Numbered from the stretch's first letter, positions 1-7,259 are shown. The stretch: DNA of 23,810 bases from JAXHUH01 sp034211175 (GCA_034211175.1 JAXHUH010000018.1:1-23810), one strand, 5' to 3'. Program-made: numbers and translations. The notes: a model not told the origin generated them from the letters alone.

Positions 1-4
1 TGCC

Positions 5-29
5 GGTCCGGGGTGTGGGGCCCCGGACC
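5..29. terminator. GC-rich hairpin at window edge
   Basis: A perfect 9-bp stem, GGTCCGGGG at 5-13 and CCCCGGACC at 21-29, encloses a 7-base loop. There is no clear T tract. It could end a gene lying to the left of the window or form part of the leader of the next gene. The orientation is unknown. Confidence 0.35.
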
Positions 30-157
30 CGGCCGCCGGACCGGACCGGGCGGGGCCGATGGGGGATCGATCGGGGATGTCCCCCATGCGGGCCCGCGAC
101 GCCCGCGGAAGCCTGGGAGCCGTGGGTCACACTGTTGCGCTCGGTGATCGTTCCGTC

Positions 158-511
158 ATGCTCCGCAGGGTGGTGCCGCTGAAGCGCACCGTGCGATCGC
201 TCGACGGCGGCCAGGCCACCCTCATCTCGCTGGAGGTGTGGTCGGACCGGGTGCTGCTCCGGGTCGTGGAGCCCGACCAGGGCCCCGACGAGCTCGGCGC
301 CGCCCGCTGGTCCCTGGTCGACGGCGACGGGGCGTGCCACCCCGAGTGCCGTCGCCAGTCGTGGGAGCGACCCGGCCAGCACGTCGTCGAGGTCGACCTC
401 CCACCGGTGATCGACGACGACGCCCCGTTCGTCAGCCTCCTCGTCCAACGCGGCGTGAACGGCCAGCCGAGCGTGTTCAGCGTCGTCCTCGACCCCGCCG
501 CCGACCCCTGA
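158..511 (+). CDS. Small beta-rich protein of unknown function
   Basis: I do not recognise this protein. From the ATG at 158 it has 117 residues with alternating hydrophobic and charged segments typical of a small beta-sheet fold (for example ATLISLEVWSDRVLLRVVEP). It has no signal peptide and no membrane segment. The frame is open back to an ATG at 59, but the region from 59 to 157 encodes low-complexity Arg/Gly-rich sequence. The ATG at 158 has a weak -10-like GATCGT six bases upstream, which would fit leaderless initiation as seen elsewhere in this window, so I prefer 158. The next gene follows on the same strand after 54 bases, so the two may be co-transcribed. Function is unknown, and the coding call rests on frame length, codon bias and the protein-like hydrophobic pattern. 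Confidence 0.6.
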   Translation: MLRRVVPLKRTVRSLDGGQATLISLEVWSDRVLLRVVEPDQGPDELGAARWSLVDGDGACHPECRRQSWERPGQHVVEVDLPPVIDDDAPFVSLLVQRGVNGQPSVFSVVLDPAADP

Positions 512-565
512 CCCGCGGTCGTCCGGTCACGTGCTCGTGGATTGACCGGCGGGCCGTCGGGGAAC

Positions 566-1456
566 ATGTCCGCCGTGACCGCTCCCGGCTATCTCGTCGT
601 CGCCAACAAGGCCGCTGGCACCACCGCCCAGGACCGCGTCCAGCGTGCGGTCGACCGCCTGGAGACCTCGGCGCCGACCACCCTGTGCTGGACCTCCGAG
701 CCCGAGGAGCTGCGGGCCATCGTCGACGACCTCGACGACCGCGTGCTCGTGGTGGCCGGCGGCGACGGCAGCGTGAAGTTCGCCGTCGACACCGTCGCCG
801 CCGCCGGCAGGCTCGACGACATCGTCGTCGGGCTCCTGCCGCTCGGCACCGGCAACAACACCGCCCGCGGCAACGACATCCCGCTCGACCCGGAGGGCGC
901 GGCCGACGTCATCTGCGCCGGGCGCACCCGGGGCGCCCACCTGCTCGTCATCAACGGCGAGCTCGGGGTCAACGCCGCCCACGTCGGCCTCGGTGCGGTC
1001 GCGGCCGATGCCTCGTCGACGTTGAAGCCGGTGCTCGGCAACGCCGCGTACACCGTCACCACCGTGGCCGCCGGGCTGTCCGAGGAGGGGTGGGACACCG
1101 AGCTCGTCGTCGACGGGGGTGAGCCCCGCCGCGTCGAGCTGCTGCTCGCGGCCATGATGCTCGGCCCCCGCAGCGGGCCGGGCACGCTCCTCGCCCCCGA
1201 CGCCGACCTCGCCCACCCGACGTTCGAGCTGCTCGTGGTCGACGCCTCGGGGCGGGCCGACCGGCTGGGCATGGCGCTCGACTTCCTCCGCGAGCGCCAG
1301 GGCGATCGCGACGACGTCCACCTGGAGACCGCCAGGACGCTGCACGTGCGCAGCGAGCGGCCGATCCCGCTGTCGATCGACGGCGAGGTCCACGACGGGC
1401 TCACCGAGGTGGACGTGGCGGTCCGACCCTCGTCGTGGACGCTGATCGTGCCCTGA
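566..1456 (+). CDS. Diacylglycerol kinase family lipid kinase
   Basis: This is a 296-residue member of the DAGK catalytic (YegS/DgkB/LCB5-like) family, soluble or peripheral enzymes that phosphorylate a lipid alcohol with ATP. The family signature GGDGSV lies at residues 65-70, and the second nucleotide-binding motif LPLGTGNNTARG at 91-102. The C-terminal domain is present: an LAPDADLAHP-type segment corresponds to the usual aP.A..ddG region, and PLSIDGE near the end is the typical closing strand. The natural lipid substrate cannot be read from the sequence. In actinobacteria these enzymes act on diacylglycerol or related lipids. The ATG at 566 begins the conserved N-terminal strand (GYLVVANKAAG). 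A TTG at 542 is possible but adds only eight weak residues. A large hairpin follows the stop. Confidence 0.85.
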   Translation: MSAVTAPGYLVVANKAAGTTAQDRVQRAVDRLETSAPTTLCWTSEPEELRAIVDDLDDRVLVVAGGDGSVKFAVDTVAAAGRLDDIVVGLLPLGTGNNTARGNDIPLDPEGAADVICAGRTRGAHLLVINGELGVNAAHVGLGAVAADASSTLKPVLGNAAYTVTTVAAGLSEEGWDTELVVDGGEPRRVELLLAAMMLGPRSGPGTLLAPDADLAHPTFELLVVDASGRADRLGMALDFLRERQGDRDDVHLETARTLHVRSERPIPLSIDGEVHDGLTEVDVAVRPSSWTLIVP

Positions 1457-1469
1457 TGGGTGGGCCGCT

Positions 1470-1504
1470 GGCCTCCGTGTCCCGATCTCGGTGTCCCGGA
1501 GGCC
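1470..1504 (+). terminator. Hairpin after the lipid kinase gene
   Basis: GGCCTCCG at 1470-1477 pairs perfectly with CGGAGGCC at 1497-1504. An inner CCGA/TCGG pair can extend the structure. It begins 13 bases after the kinase stop and lies upstream of the mscR promoter region. There is no T tract, so intrinsic termination is plausible but not certain. Confidence 0.4.
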
Positions 1505-1517
1505 CGTGGGCCTTGAG

Positions 1518-1523
1518 TATCGT
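1518..1523 (+). promoter_or_regulatory. Possible -10 box for mscR
   Basis: TATCGT fits the TANNNT pattern and would give a leader of about 27 bases that includes the GGGGAGGA ribosome-binding site at 1542-1549. No good -35 hexamer is seen 16-18 bases upstream. Confidence 0.3.
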
Positions 1524-1556
1524 CCGCAGGGATCCGACGCCGGGGAGGAACGAGTC

Positions 1557-2645
1557 ATGGCGCAGAACGTCAGAGGGGTGGTGGCCCGAGCGAAGGGCGA
1601 GCCCGTGTCGGTCGAGACGATCGTCGTCCCCGACCCCGGCCCCGGCGAGGCCGTCGTCACCATCCAGGCCTGTGGGGTGTGCCACACCGACCTCCACTAC
1701 CGCGAGGGCGGCATCAACGACGAGTTCCCGTTCCTGCTCGGTCACGAGGCGGCCGGCATCGTCGAGTCCGTCGGTGACGGCGTCGTCGACGTGGCGCCGG
1801 GCGACTTCGTCGTCCTGAACTGGCGGGCCGTCTGCGGCACGTGCCGGGCGTGCAAGAAGGGCCGGCCCCATCTCTGCTTCTGGACGTTCAACGCGACGCA
1901 GAAGATGACCCTGACCGACGGGACCGAGCTCTCCCCGGCGCTCGGCATCGGTGCGTTCGCCGAGAAGACGCTGGTCCACTCGGGCCAGTGCACCAAGGTC
2001 GACCCCGAGGCCCCGCCGACCGTGGCCGGCCTGCTCGGTTGTGGCGTGATGGCCGGCATCGGAGCGTCGATGCTCACCGGCAACGTCCAGCCGGGCGACA
2101 GCGTCGCCGTGTTCGGCTGCGGTGGCGTCGGGGATGCCGCCATCGCCGGTGCGGTCCTGGCCGGCGCGACGACCGTGATCGCCGTCGACCTCGACGACCG
2201 CAAGCTGTCCCTCGCCGAGGAGTTCGGCGCCACCCACACCGTGAACTCGGGCAACGAGGACGCGGTCGCCGCCATCCAGGCCGCGACCGGTGGCTTCGGG
2301 GCCGACGTGGTCGTCGAGGCGGTCGGTCGCCCCGAGGTGCTGCGCCAGGCGTTCTACGCACGCGACCTCGCCGGCACCGTCGTGCAGGTCGGGGTGCCGA
2401 CCCCGGACATGACGTTCCCCGACATCCCGATGATCGACTTCTTCGGTCGTGGCGGGGCGCTCAAGCCGTCCTGGTACGGGGACTGCCTCCCCAGCCGGGA
2501 CTTCCCGATGTTGATCGATCAGTACCTGCTCGGGCGTCTCGACCTGGAGCGGTTCGTCAGCGAGACGATCCCGCTCGACGGGGTCGAGAAGGCCTTCGGG
2601 CGCATGGAGAAGGGTGAGGTGCTCCGGAGCGTGGTGGTCCTGTGA
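1557..2645 (+). CDS. mscR: S-(hydroxymethyl)mycothiol dehydrogenase
   Basis: A zinc-dependent medium-chain dehydrogenase of 362 residues, predicted to oxidise S-(hydroxymethyl)mycothiol (the formaldehyde-mycothiol adduct) or reduce S-nitrosomycothiol with NAD(H) in the cytosol. Catalytic zinc ligands are visible as C42 (in CGVCHTDLHY), H63-E64 (in LLGHEAAG) and C162 (GLLGCG). The structural zinc site is C93, C96, C99 and C107. The nucleotide fold has GCGGVG at 187-192, followed by D211 at the end of the second strand, which favours NAD over NADP. The segment around residues 39-70 matches the mycobacterial MscR/AdhE2 group closely. The ATG at 1557 is chosen because GGGGAGGA lies seven bases upstream. 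The stop overlaps the start of the next gene (GTGA), the same arrangement as Rv2259-Rv2260 in Mycobacterium tuberculosis. Confidence 0.9.
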   Translation: MAQNVRGVVARAKGEPVSVETIVVPDPGPGEAVVTIQACGVCHTDLHYREGGINDEFPFLLGHEAAGIVESVGDGVVDVAPGDFVVLNWRAVCGTCRACKKGRPHLCFWTFNATQKMTLTDGTELSPALGIGAFAEKTLVHSGQCTKVDPEAPPTVAGLLGCGVMAGIGASMLTGNVQPGDSVAVFGCGGVGDAAIAGAVLAGATTVIAVDLDDRKLSLAEEFGATHTVNSGNEDAVAAIQAATGGFGADVVVEAVGRPEVLRQAFYARDLAGTVVQVGVPTPDMTFPDIPMIDFFGRGGALKPSWYGDCLPSRDFPMLIDQYLLGRLDLERFVSETIPLDGVEKAFGRMEKGEVLRSVVVL

Positions 2646-3277
2646 TCGAGCTCGTCACGACCGACGGTCTGTTCCAACTCGACGGCGGCTCCTGGCACGT
2701 CACCAACAACATCTGGTTGGTTGGCGACGACCGCGAGGTGCTGGTCTTCGACGCGGCCCACGACCACCGCCCGATCGTCGAGGCGGTCGCCGGCCGCAAG
2801 GTGCTCGGCATCGTGCTGACCCACGGCCACAACGACCACATCAACGCGGCCGGGGCGCTCCAGGACACGGTCGATGCGCCGATCATGCTCCACCCCGACG
2901 ACCGCATGCTGTGGGACGCCGTCTACCCCGACCGCGGCCCCGACCGCGACCTCGAGGGCGGCGCCACCCTGACGGTCGGCGGAAACGAGATCGGGATCAT
3001 GCACACCCCCGGCCACTCGCCGGGCTGCTGCTGCTTCCACGCGGTCGGCGCCGGCGACGGCGGCAAGGACGTGCTCTTCAGCGGGGACACGCTCTTCTGC
3101 GGCGGCCCCGGCGCGACGGGCCGCAGCTACAGCGACTTCCCGACGATCATCGACTCGATCCGGGCCAAGCTCCTGAGCCTGCCGCCCGAGACGATCGTCC
3201 ACACCGGCCACGGCGACAGCACGACCATCGGCGACGAGGCCCCCCACCTCGAGGAGTGGATCGAGCGCGGCCACTGA
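2642..3277 (+). CDS. MBL-fold metallo-hydrolase, mscR partner
   Basis: A 211-residue metallo-beta-lactamase-fold hydrolase of the glyoxalase II type. The metal motif THGHNDH gives H61, H63, D65 and H66. The other ligands are H121 (MHTPGHS), D149 (FSGDTLF) and H190 (TGHGD), so both metal sites look complete. The GTG start overlaps the mscR stop by four bases, so translation is probably coupled. The pair is conserved in mycobacteria (Rv2260 follows Rv2259), which suggests that it acts on a product of the formaldehyde-mycothiol pathway, such as an S-formyl-mycothiol thioester. That role is an inference, not something the sequence shows. An unusual CCC run occupies residues 129-131, just after the H121/H125 region. 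Confidence 0.85.
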   Translation: MIELVTTDGLFQLDGGSWHVTNNIWLVGDDREVLVFDAAHDHRPIVEAVAGRKVLGIVLTHGHNDHINAAGALQDTVDAPIMLHPDDRMLWDAVYPDRGPDRDLEGGATLTVGGNEIGIMHTPGHSPGCCCFHAVGAGDGGKDVLFSGDTLFCGGPGATGRSYSDFPTIIDSIRAKLLSLPPETIVHTGHGDSTTIGDEAPHLEEWIERGH

Positions 3278-3283
3278 GCCCGG

Positions 3284-3301
3284 CGAGCCCGGCCGGGCTC
3301 G
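3284..3301. terminator. Palindromic hairpin between convergent genes
   Basis: CGAGCCCGGCCGGGCTCG is a perfect 18-base palindrome that can form a 7-bp stem with a GGCC loop. It lies six bases after the MBL gene stop and 22 bases from the stop of the convergent gene, where a bidirectional terminator is expected. No T tract follows on either strand. Confidence 0.5.
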
Positions 3302-3323
3302 TGCCCAGCAGGCCGTCGCCCGA

Positions 3324-4328
3324 TCAGACGAGGGGCTCGTAGCCGGGGACGTCGTCGTGCGGCGTGTCGAGGTAGACCTTCGCCTCCGGTGGCGCGGCGA
3401 GGCGGCCGTGGCTCCAGCGGATCTCGACGTGGCCGCACACCTGCCGGTCGGCGCCGGTGACGCGGTCGTCGATCTCGGCCGCCCACCCGACGCGGGCCTG
3501 GCCGCCGGCCTGCGCCTCGATCGTCAGCGACCGGAGTCGGTAGCGCTGGCGCCAGTCCCACGGCGTCAGGATGCGCCGGCGGATCGGCCCGTCCCGGCCG
3601 GCACCGAGCACGAAGTACGGCGCGCTGCCGATGCGCAGCATGCGCCACAACATCGCCTCCTGGCCGGCCCGCCCGCCGATCGTGTCCCGCCAACGGGCGG
3701 CCGTGGCCCGGGCGACGGCGTCGGTCATCACCTCGTAGGCCTCGCCCGCGCCCGCCGGCCAACCCTCGCGCAGCCGCCGCCCGAGCGCCTTGCGCTCCGC
3801 CGGTGACAGCTCGTCGACCCGCCGCGGCAACGTCGGGTCGGCCAGCCCGGTGCGGACCACGTCGTAGAGCTGGTGGTGCTCGTCGGGCGCGACCTCCTCG
3901 TACCAGTCGGCGGAGCGGGCGCCGTGGGCGCCCTGGAGGAGACGGTCGAACAGCCGCGCCGGTGACGCGTTGACGACGATGCGCGACAGGTACTTGCAGC
4001 TGACCAGGTAGACGTGGTCGATGCGCAGGTCGATCGGTGCGACCTCGTCGCCCGGTGCCCGCTGGGATCCCTTCCACTCGACGGTGAGCGGGCGCCGTCC
4101 CCGCAGCCCGTCACGGGCGGCGAGGAAGGCCCGGCCGTTGGCCCAGGCGGCGTCGACGTCGTCCCGGTGCGCCCCGCCGGCGTGGGCGGCGTCGAGGCGG
4201 ACCCACAGCTCGGGGGACACGCTCACCATCGCCGCCGGTCGGGCGGCGAGCGCCTCGTCGACGGTGTCGTGGCCGACCATGGCCAGGCCCGTGATCAGCT
4301 CGGTCAGCGTCGTCCGCAGGTCGGGCAC
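3324..4328 (-). CDS. Unknown protein, possible PD-(D/E)XK-like core
   Basis: A 334-residue soluble protein that I cannot assign to a named family. The N-terminal third is helical. The middle contains E84 (TVEWKG), then D100 (PIDLRIDHVYLV), then S110-C111-K112 (VSCKYLS). This order of acidic residue, aspartate at the start of a strand and (E/S)xK at the end of a following strand resembles the catalytic layout of PD-(D/E)XK nucleases. The C-terminal half holds a compact domain with the conserved-looking segment ILTPWDWRQRYRLRSLTIE and several beta strands. The start is GTG at 4328, with TAGCGT nine bases upstream and no Shine-Dalgarno sequence. It follows the flavoprotein gene in the same direction after 107 bases. 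No partner such as a methylase or helicase is present, so a restriction role is not supported. The nuclease idea is tentative. Confidence 0.75.
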   Translation of the reverse strand: MPDLRTTLTELITGLAMVGHDTVDEALAARPAAMVSVSPELWVRLDAAHAGGAHRDDVDAAWANGRAFLAARDGLRGRRPLTVEWKGSQRAPGDEVAPIDLRIDHVYLVSCKYLSRIVVNASPARLFDRLLQGAHGARSADWYEEVAPDEHHQLYDVVRTGLADPTLPRRVDELSPAERKALGRRLREGWPAGAGEAYEVMTDAVARATAARWRDTIGGRAGQEAMLWRMLRIGSAPYFVLGAGRDGPIRRRILTPWDWRQRYRLRSLTIEAQAGGQARVGWAAEIDDRVTGADRQVCGHVEIRWSHGRLAAPPEAKVYLDTPHDDVPGYEPLV

Positions 4329-4337
4329 CGAGCGGCG

Positions 4338-4343
4338 ACGCTA
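4338..4343 (-). promoter_or_regulatory. -10 box for a leaderless start at 4328
   Basis: On the minus strand TAGCGT lies nine bases before the GTG at 4328. It fits the TA(G/C)NNT form shared by other starts in this window that lack a ribosome-binding site. Confidence 0.45.
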
Positions 4344-4389
4344 CCGCCTCACCCGGCGTCGCCCGGCACAGGGTGGGACGGGACCAGGC

Positions 4390-4419
4390 GCGACGTGGCC
4401 GGACCGGACGGGACGTCGC
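4390..4419 (-). terminator. Weak hairpin after the flavoprotein gene
   Basis: GCGACGT (4390-4396) pairs with ACGTCGC (4413-4419) around a 16-base loop, downstream of the minus-strand gene ending at 4436. The loop region repeats GGAC units. The stem is short and there is no T tract. Confidence 0.25.
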
Positions 4420-4435
4420 CGCCGGGCGGGGGCCG

Positions 4436-5092
4436 TCAGGCCGGGCTGATCCGCTCGCCGGCGAGCTCGGCCTCGTAGCCGGCGTCGAGGTCCTTGCGCA
4501 CCACGGCGGGGTCGATGTCGAGGCCGGCGTGGCCGACGAACAGCTCCGACGCGTCGGGCGCCGACGGGTCGAGGTTCCAGCGGTCGGGGTGCCACACCTC
4601 GCCGCGGCGGAACGCCTTCGCGCAGTGGATGAACAGGTGCTCGACCTCGATGCCGATCGCCGCCTTCGGGCGCCGCAGCTCGCCGTCCCACAGGTCGAGG
4701 ACCCGGGGGTCGGTGGTGATCACCGCCCGGCCGTCGACCCGGAGCGTCTCGTCGGTCCCCGGGCGGACGAACAGCAGCCCGATGTGGGGGTTGGCGAGGA
4801 TGTTGGTGATCGAGTCGAGGAGGTTGTTGCCGCCGAGGTCGGGCAGCGCGTGCCGGTGCTCGTCGAGCACCCGCACGAAGCCCGGCGGACCGCCCCGGGG
4901 CGAGACGTCGCAGCTGCCGTCCGGGTCGGACGTCGCCACGAGCACGAACGGCGAGACGGCGATGAACCGGGCCGTCGTCTCGTCGACGTGGTCGGTCTTC
5001 TTGGCCTCCACCACCGCGTTGGGCCGGCGGTACAGCGCCCGCAGCTCGTCGGTCGTCTCGAGCACGTCGCGGAACCCGGAGGCGGTGCGCAT
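4436..5092 (-). CDS. PPOX-fold FMN flavoprotein, DR2398/MSMEG_1061 type
   Basis: A 218-residue protein of the pyridoxamine-5'-phosphate-oxidase-like split-barrel family (TIGR04025-like, DR2398 group), expected to bind FMN in the cytosol. Recognisable segments are RFIAVSPFVLVATSDPDGSC and DVSPRGGPPGFVRVLD (residues 42-77), then DLGGNNLLDSITNILANPHI (residues 85-104), GLLFVRPG and LRVDGRAVITTDP. The last third (HCAKAFRRGEVWHPDRWNLD) is typical of this subgroup and is not found in true PdxH. The ATG at 5092 is the first start before conserved sequence, and TAGCCT lies seven bases upstream, so initiation is probably leaderless. The reaction and substrate are unknown. The gene is divergent from the MgtC-family gene at 5308. 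Confidence 0.85.
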   Translation of the reverse strand: MRTASGFRDVLETTDELRALYRRPNAVVEAKKTDHVDETTARFIAVSPFVLVATSDPDGSCDVSPRGGPPGFVRVLDEHRHALPDLGGNNLLDSITNILANPHIGLLFVRPGTDETLRVDGRAVITTDPRVLDLWDGELRRPKAAIGIEVEHLFIHCAKAFRRGEVWHPDRWNLDPSAPDASELFVGHAGLDIDPAVVRKDLDAGYEAELAGERISPA

Positions 5093-5099
5093 GCGGGCG

Positions 5100-5105
5100 A
5101 GGCTA
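5100..5105 (-). promoter_or_regulatory. -10 box for a leaderless start at 5092
   Basis: TAGCCT on the minus strand lies seven bases before the ATG at 5092. There is no Shine-Dalgarno sequence, so transcription probably begins at or next to the start codon. Confidence 0.5.
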
Positions 5106-5185
5106 ACCGCCACCGCCACCGGTGGGCACGGGAGATCGACGCCGCTGGTGATTGCCGCCGCGACCTGCGGGGAAGGACCGACCGT

Positions 5186-5223
5186 GGGCCGGCGCGACCG
5201 GACCGCCCCGTCCGCGCCGGCCC
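5186..5223. promoter_or_regulatory. Long inverted repeat upstream of the MgtC-family gene
   Basis: GGGCCGGCGCG at 5186-5196 and CGCGCCGGCCC at 5213-5223 form a perfect 11-bp stem around 16 bases, which themselves contain a small GGAC/GTCC pairing. It lies 85 bases upstream of the GTG at 5308, in the 215-bp divergent gap. It could be an RNA structure in the mgtC leader or a DNA operator. Confidence 0.45.
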
Positions 5224-5307
5224 GGTCCGTCGCCGCTCGTGCGCCCCTGCGTCCGGCGCCTCGACGGACCCCTTCCCAACCCTGTCCGCGCAGGTCGAGG
5301 AGCAACG

Positions 5308-5994
5308 GTGAACCAGTACGGGATCGAGCTCGACATCGTGGTGCGCCTGGTCACCGCCTTCGTCCTCGGCGCCGTCGTCGGACTGGAGCGCGAGGCGGGT
5401 GACCAGCCCGCCGGGTTGCGCACCCACATCGCGGTCACGGTCGGCGCCGCGCTGTTCGGCGTGATCTCGACCGAGGGGTTCACGGCCTTCGACCGGCCGC
5501 GGGCCGACTCCACGCTCCAGGCCGATGTGACCAGGGTGGCGTCGCAGGTCGTCGTCGGCGTCGGCTTCCTCGGCGCGGGCATGATCTTCCGCCAGCGCTC
5601 CCAGGTGCGCAACCTGACGACGGCGGCGAGCGTGTGGGTCGCCGCCGCCATCGGCCTCGCCGTCGGCGTCGGCCTGGTCGCGGTGGCCGCCGCCACCACG
5701 TTGCTGATCGCCTTCAGCCTCGTCCTGCTCAAGCCGGTCCGCGACTACATCGGCCGCCACAGCGCCCGCTCGCGCCGGGTGAGCTTCCGCTTGGCGCCGG
5801 GTGCCGACCCGACCGACTTCCTGCGCCGCCTGGAGGGCCGCGACGACCTGGACCTCAAGGACGTGATGTACGAGAAGGCCGACGGGCAGCCGGTCGTCGT
5901 GGTCACGCTCGAGACCCGGGGGGACGCCCGGCTGACGACCGAGCTCGCCACGCTGGTGCGCAGCGCCGAGGTCGAGAAGGTCAAGGGCTTGTGA
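5308..5994 (+). CDS. MgtC/SapB family membrane protein
   Basis: A 228-residue inner-membrane protein of the MgtC/SapB family, linked in other bacteria to growth under low magnesium and to control of ATP synthase. Residues 1-150 hold hydrophobic helices with the family motifs GLEREAGDQPAGLRTH (residues 25-40), a GFLGAGMIFR segment near residue 95 and the following NLTTAASVW segment. A soluble C-terminal domain of about 75 residues (from HSARSRRVSF on) has alternating beta strands and resembles the ACT-like tail found in many MgtC proteins. The GTG at 5308 is chosen because a purine-rich GAGGAG site lies about six bases upstream and the conserved protein starts there. An inverted repeat at 5186-5223 sits in its probable leader. 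Confidence 0.88.
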   Translation: MNQYGIELDIVVRLVTAFVLGAVVGLEREAGDQPAGLRTHIAVTVGAALFGVISTEGFTAFDRPRADSTLQADVTRVASQVVVGVGFLGAGMIFRQRSQVRNLTTAASVWVAAAIGLAVGVGLVAVAAATTLLIAFSLVLLKPVRDYIGRHSARSRRVSFRLAPGADPTDFLRRLEGRDDLDLKDVMYEKADGQPVVVVTLETRGDARLTTELATLVRSAEVEKVKGL

Positions 5995-6046
5995 CGAGGG
6001 CGTTGCGCGACCGGGGGCGAGCGCGGCGGACCTGACGGAATGTGGT

Positions 6047-6052
6047 TAGGTT
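6047..6052 (+). promoter_or_regulatory. -10 box for the leaderless TetR gene
   Basis: TAGGTT is followed by six bases and then GTG at 6059. The spacing is right for transcription to begin at the start codon. No Shine-Dalgarno sequence is seen. Confidence 0.5.
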
Positions 6053-6058
6053 GGCGTG

Positions 6059-6682
6059 GTGGGCACGACCGACACGCCCGGGCGCCGTGAGCGCAAGAAG
6101 CTCGAGACGCGGCGAGCGCTGGAATCGGCGGCGATCGCGCTGTTCTCCGAGCAGGGCTTCGACGACACGACGGTCGAGGAGATCTGCGACGTCGTCGACG
6201 TCTCGACCCGGACGTTCAACCGGTACTTCCCCCGCAAGGAGGACGTGCTCTTCGCCGACCACGAGGAGCGGGTCGAGCTGTTCCGCTCGGCGCTGGCGGC
6301 CAGTGATCCGGCTGCGGGTGTCCTCGACGCCATCAAGACGGCCACCCTCGCCGTGTTGCGCGAGCACCGCCGCGCCGGGGACCTCGACCTGCGCCGGGCG
6401 CTCGTGCTTGCGGCCAACCCGCTGCTCCAGGCGTACAACCTCGGCCGCCAGGAGGACTGGATCGAGGAGATCGCGTCGTTCGTCGCCGAGCGCCTCGGGG
6501 TCGACCGCCACTCCGACCCCCGTCCCGAGCTGATGGGCCGGGTCGCCATCGCCGCGATCGTGACCGCCCGCAGGCGGTGGATGAAGGCGCCCGACGAGCA
6601 CGAGCTGGCCGACGAGTACGCCGCCGTGTTCCCGCTCCTGGCCACGGGCTTCGGCGTCGGCGCGGTCCCCGCCGAGCCCTGA
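6059..6682 (+). CDS. TetR/AcrR family transcriptional regulator
   Basis: A 207-residue TetR-type repressor. The N-terminal DNA-binding domain is clear: RRALESAAIALFSEQGFDDT, then the helix-turn-helix from about residue 38 to 60 (TVEEICDVVDVSTRTFNRYF), followed by PRKEDVLF. The C-terminal ligand domain is divergent and gives no clue to the effector. Two GTG codons in a row (6056 and 6059) could start it. TAGGTT six bases before 6059 favours the second as a leaderless start. A thioesterase gene begins 88 bases downstream on the same strand, so the regulator may control it or share a transcript with it. Confidence 0.88.
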   Translation: MGTTDTPGRRERKKLETRRALESAAIALFSEQGFDDTTVEEICDVVDVSTRTFNRYFPRKEDVLFADHEERVELFRSALAASDPAAGVLDAIKTATLAVLREHRRAGDLDLRRALVLAANPLLQAYNLGRQEDWIEEIASFVAERLGVDRHSDPRPELMGRVAIAAIVTARRRWMKAPDEHELADEYAAVFPLLATGFGVGAVPAEP

Positions 6683-6769
6683 GCGAGCGCCCCGACGCGT
6701 ACCCCGCAGGTCATGGATCGGCGTCGTCGCGTCGGCGACGCTTTCGACGTCCCGACCCGGAGGTTCGCC

Positions 6770-7159
6770 GTGACACCCACCGATCTCGTCGCCACCATGC
6801 CCTTCGCCGAGTCGCTCGGGATGACCATCTCCCGCGCCACGCGCGACGAGGTGCGGGCCGAGGTCTGCTGGGACGCACAGCGGTGCACGGTCGCCGGCGC
6901 CATGCACGGCGGGGTGCTGATGTCGTTGGCCGACAGCGCCGGCGCGGTGTGTGCGTTCCTCAACCTGCCCGAGGGCGCCACGACCTCGACGATCGAGTCG
7001 AAGACCAACTTCATGCGGGGCGTCCGTGAGGGCTCGGCCACGGCGACGAGCCGCCCGCTGCACGTCGGCCGCACGACCGTCGTCGTCCAGACCGAGGTCC
7101 GCGACGACCGGGGCAAGCTGGTGTCGCTCACCACCCAGACCCAGGCCGTCATCACCTGA
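6770..7159 (+). CDS. PaaI-type hotdog-fold thioesterase
   Basis: A 129-residue hotdog-fold protein of the PaaI/4HBT group, predicted to hydrolyse an acyl-CoA thioester in the cytosol. The family motif AMHGGVLMSLADSAGA spans residues 44-59, with H46-G47-G48 and the aspartate D55 that usually holds the catalytic position. The later TSTIESKTNFMRG strand is also typical. The GTG at 6770 is chosen because GGAGG at 6759-6763 lies six bases upstream and the conserved domain begins soon after. An ATG at 6713 would add 19 Arg-rich residues, with a poor -10-like TACCCC seven bases before it, and is less likely. The acyl substrate cannot be told. The upstream TetR gene is a candidate regulator. Confidence 0.85.
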   Translation: MTPTDLVATMPFAESLGMTISRATRDEVRAEVCWDAQRCTVAGAMHGGVLMSLADSAGAVCAFLNLPEGATTSTIESKTNFMRGVREGSATATSRPLHVGRTTVVVQTEVRDDRGKLVSLTTQTQAVIT

Positions 7160-7173
7160 CCTGCCCGCTCCTC

Positions 7174-7259
7174 CCGTTCTGGGTGCCAGATCTGCCACGT
7201 GGTGGTCGTTGATGCCCCCCCCCAGTTCAGGCGTCGACCGTTCTGGTCTACCGATCTGC
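7174..7259. repeat. Two imperfect 22-bp direct repeats
   Basis: The segments at 7174-7195 and 7238-7259 share CCGTTCTGG at the start and GATCTGC at the end, with a variable six-base middle (17 of 22 identical). They lie 64 bases apart in the gap between two convergent genes, on either side of a run of nine C at 7215-7223. The role is unknown. Confidence 0.5.

Noticed and set aside
527..1687. A 386-codon open frame on the minus strand
   Set aside because: It lies antisense to a clear lipid kinase with intact motifs, and its translation has no recognisable domain.
3324..5092. A restriction-type defence locus around the nuclease-like protein
   Set aside because: The neighbour is a PPOX flavoprotein, and no methylase, helicase, toxin or other defence partner is present on either side.
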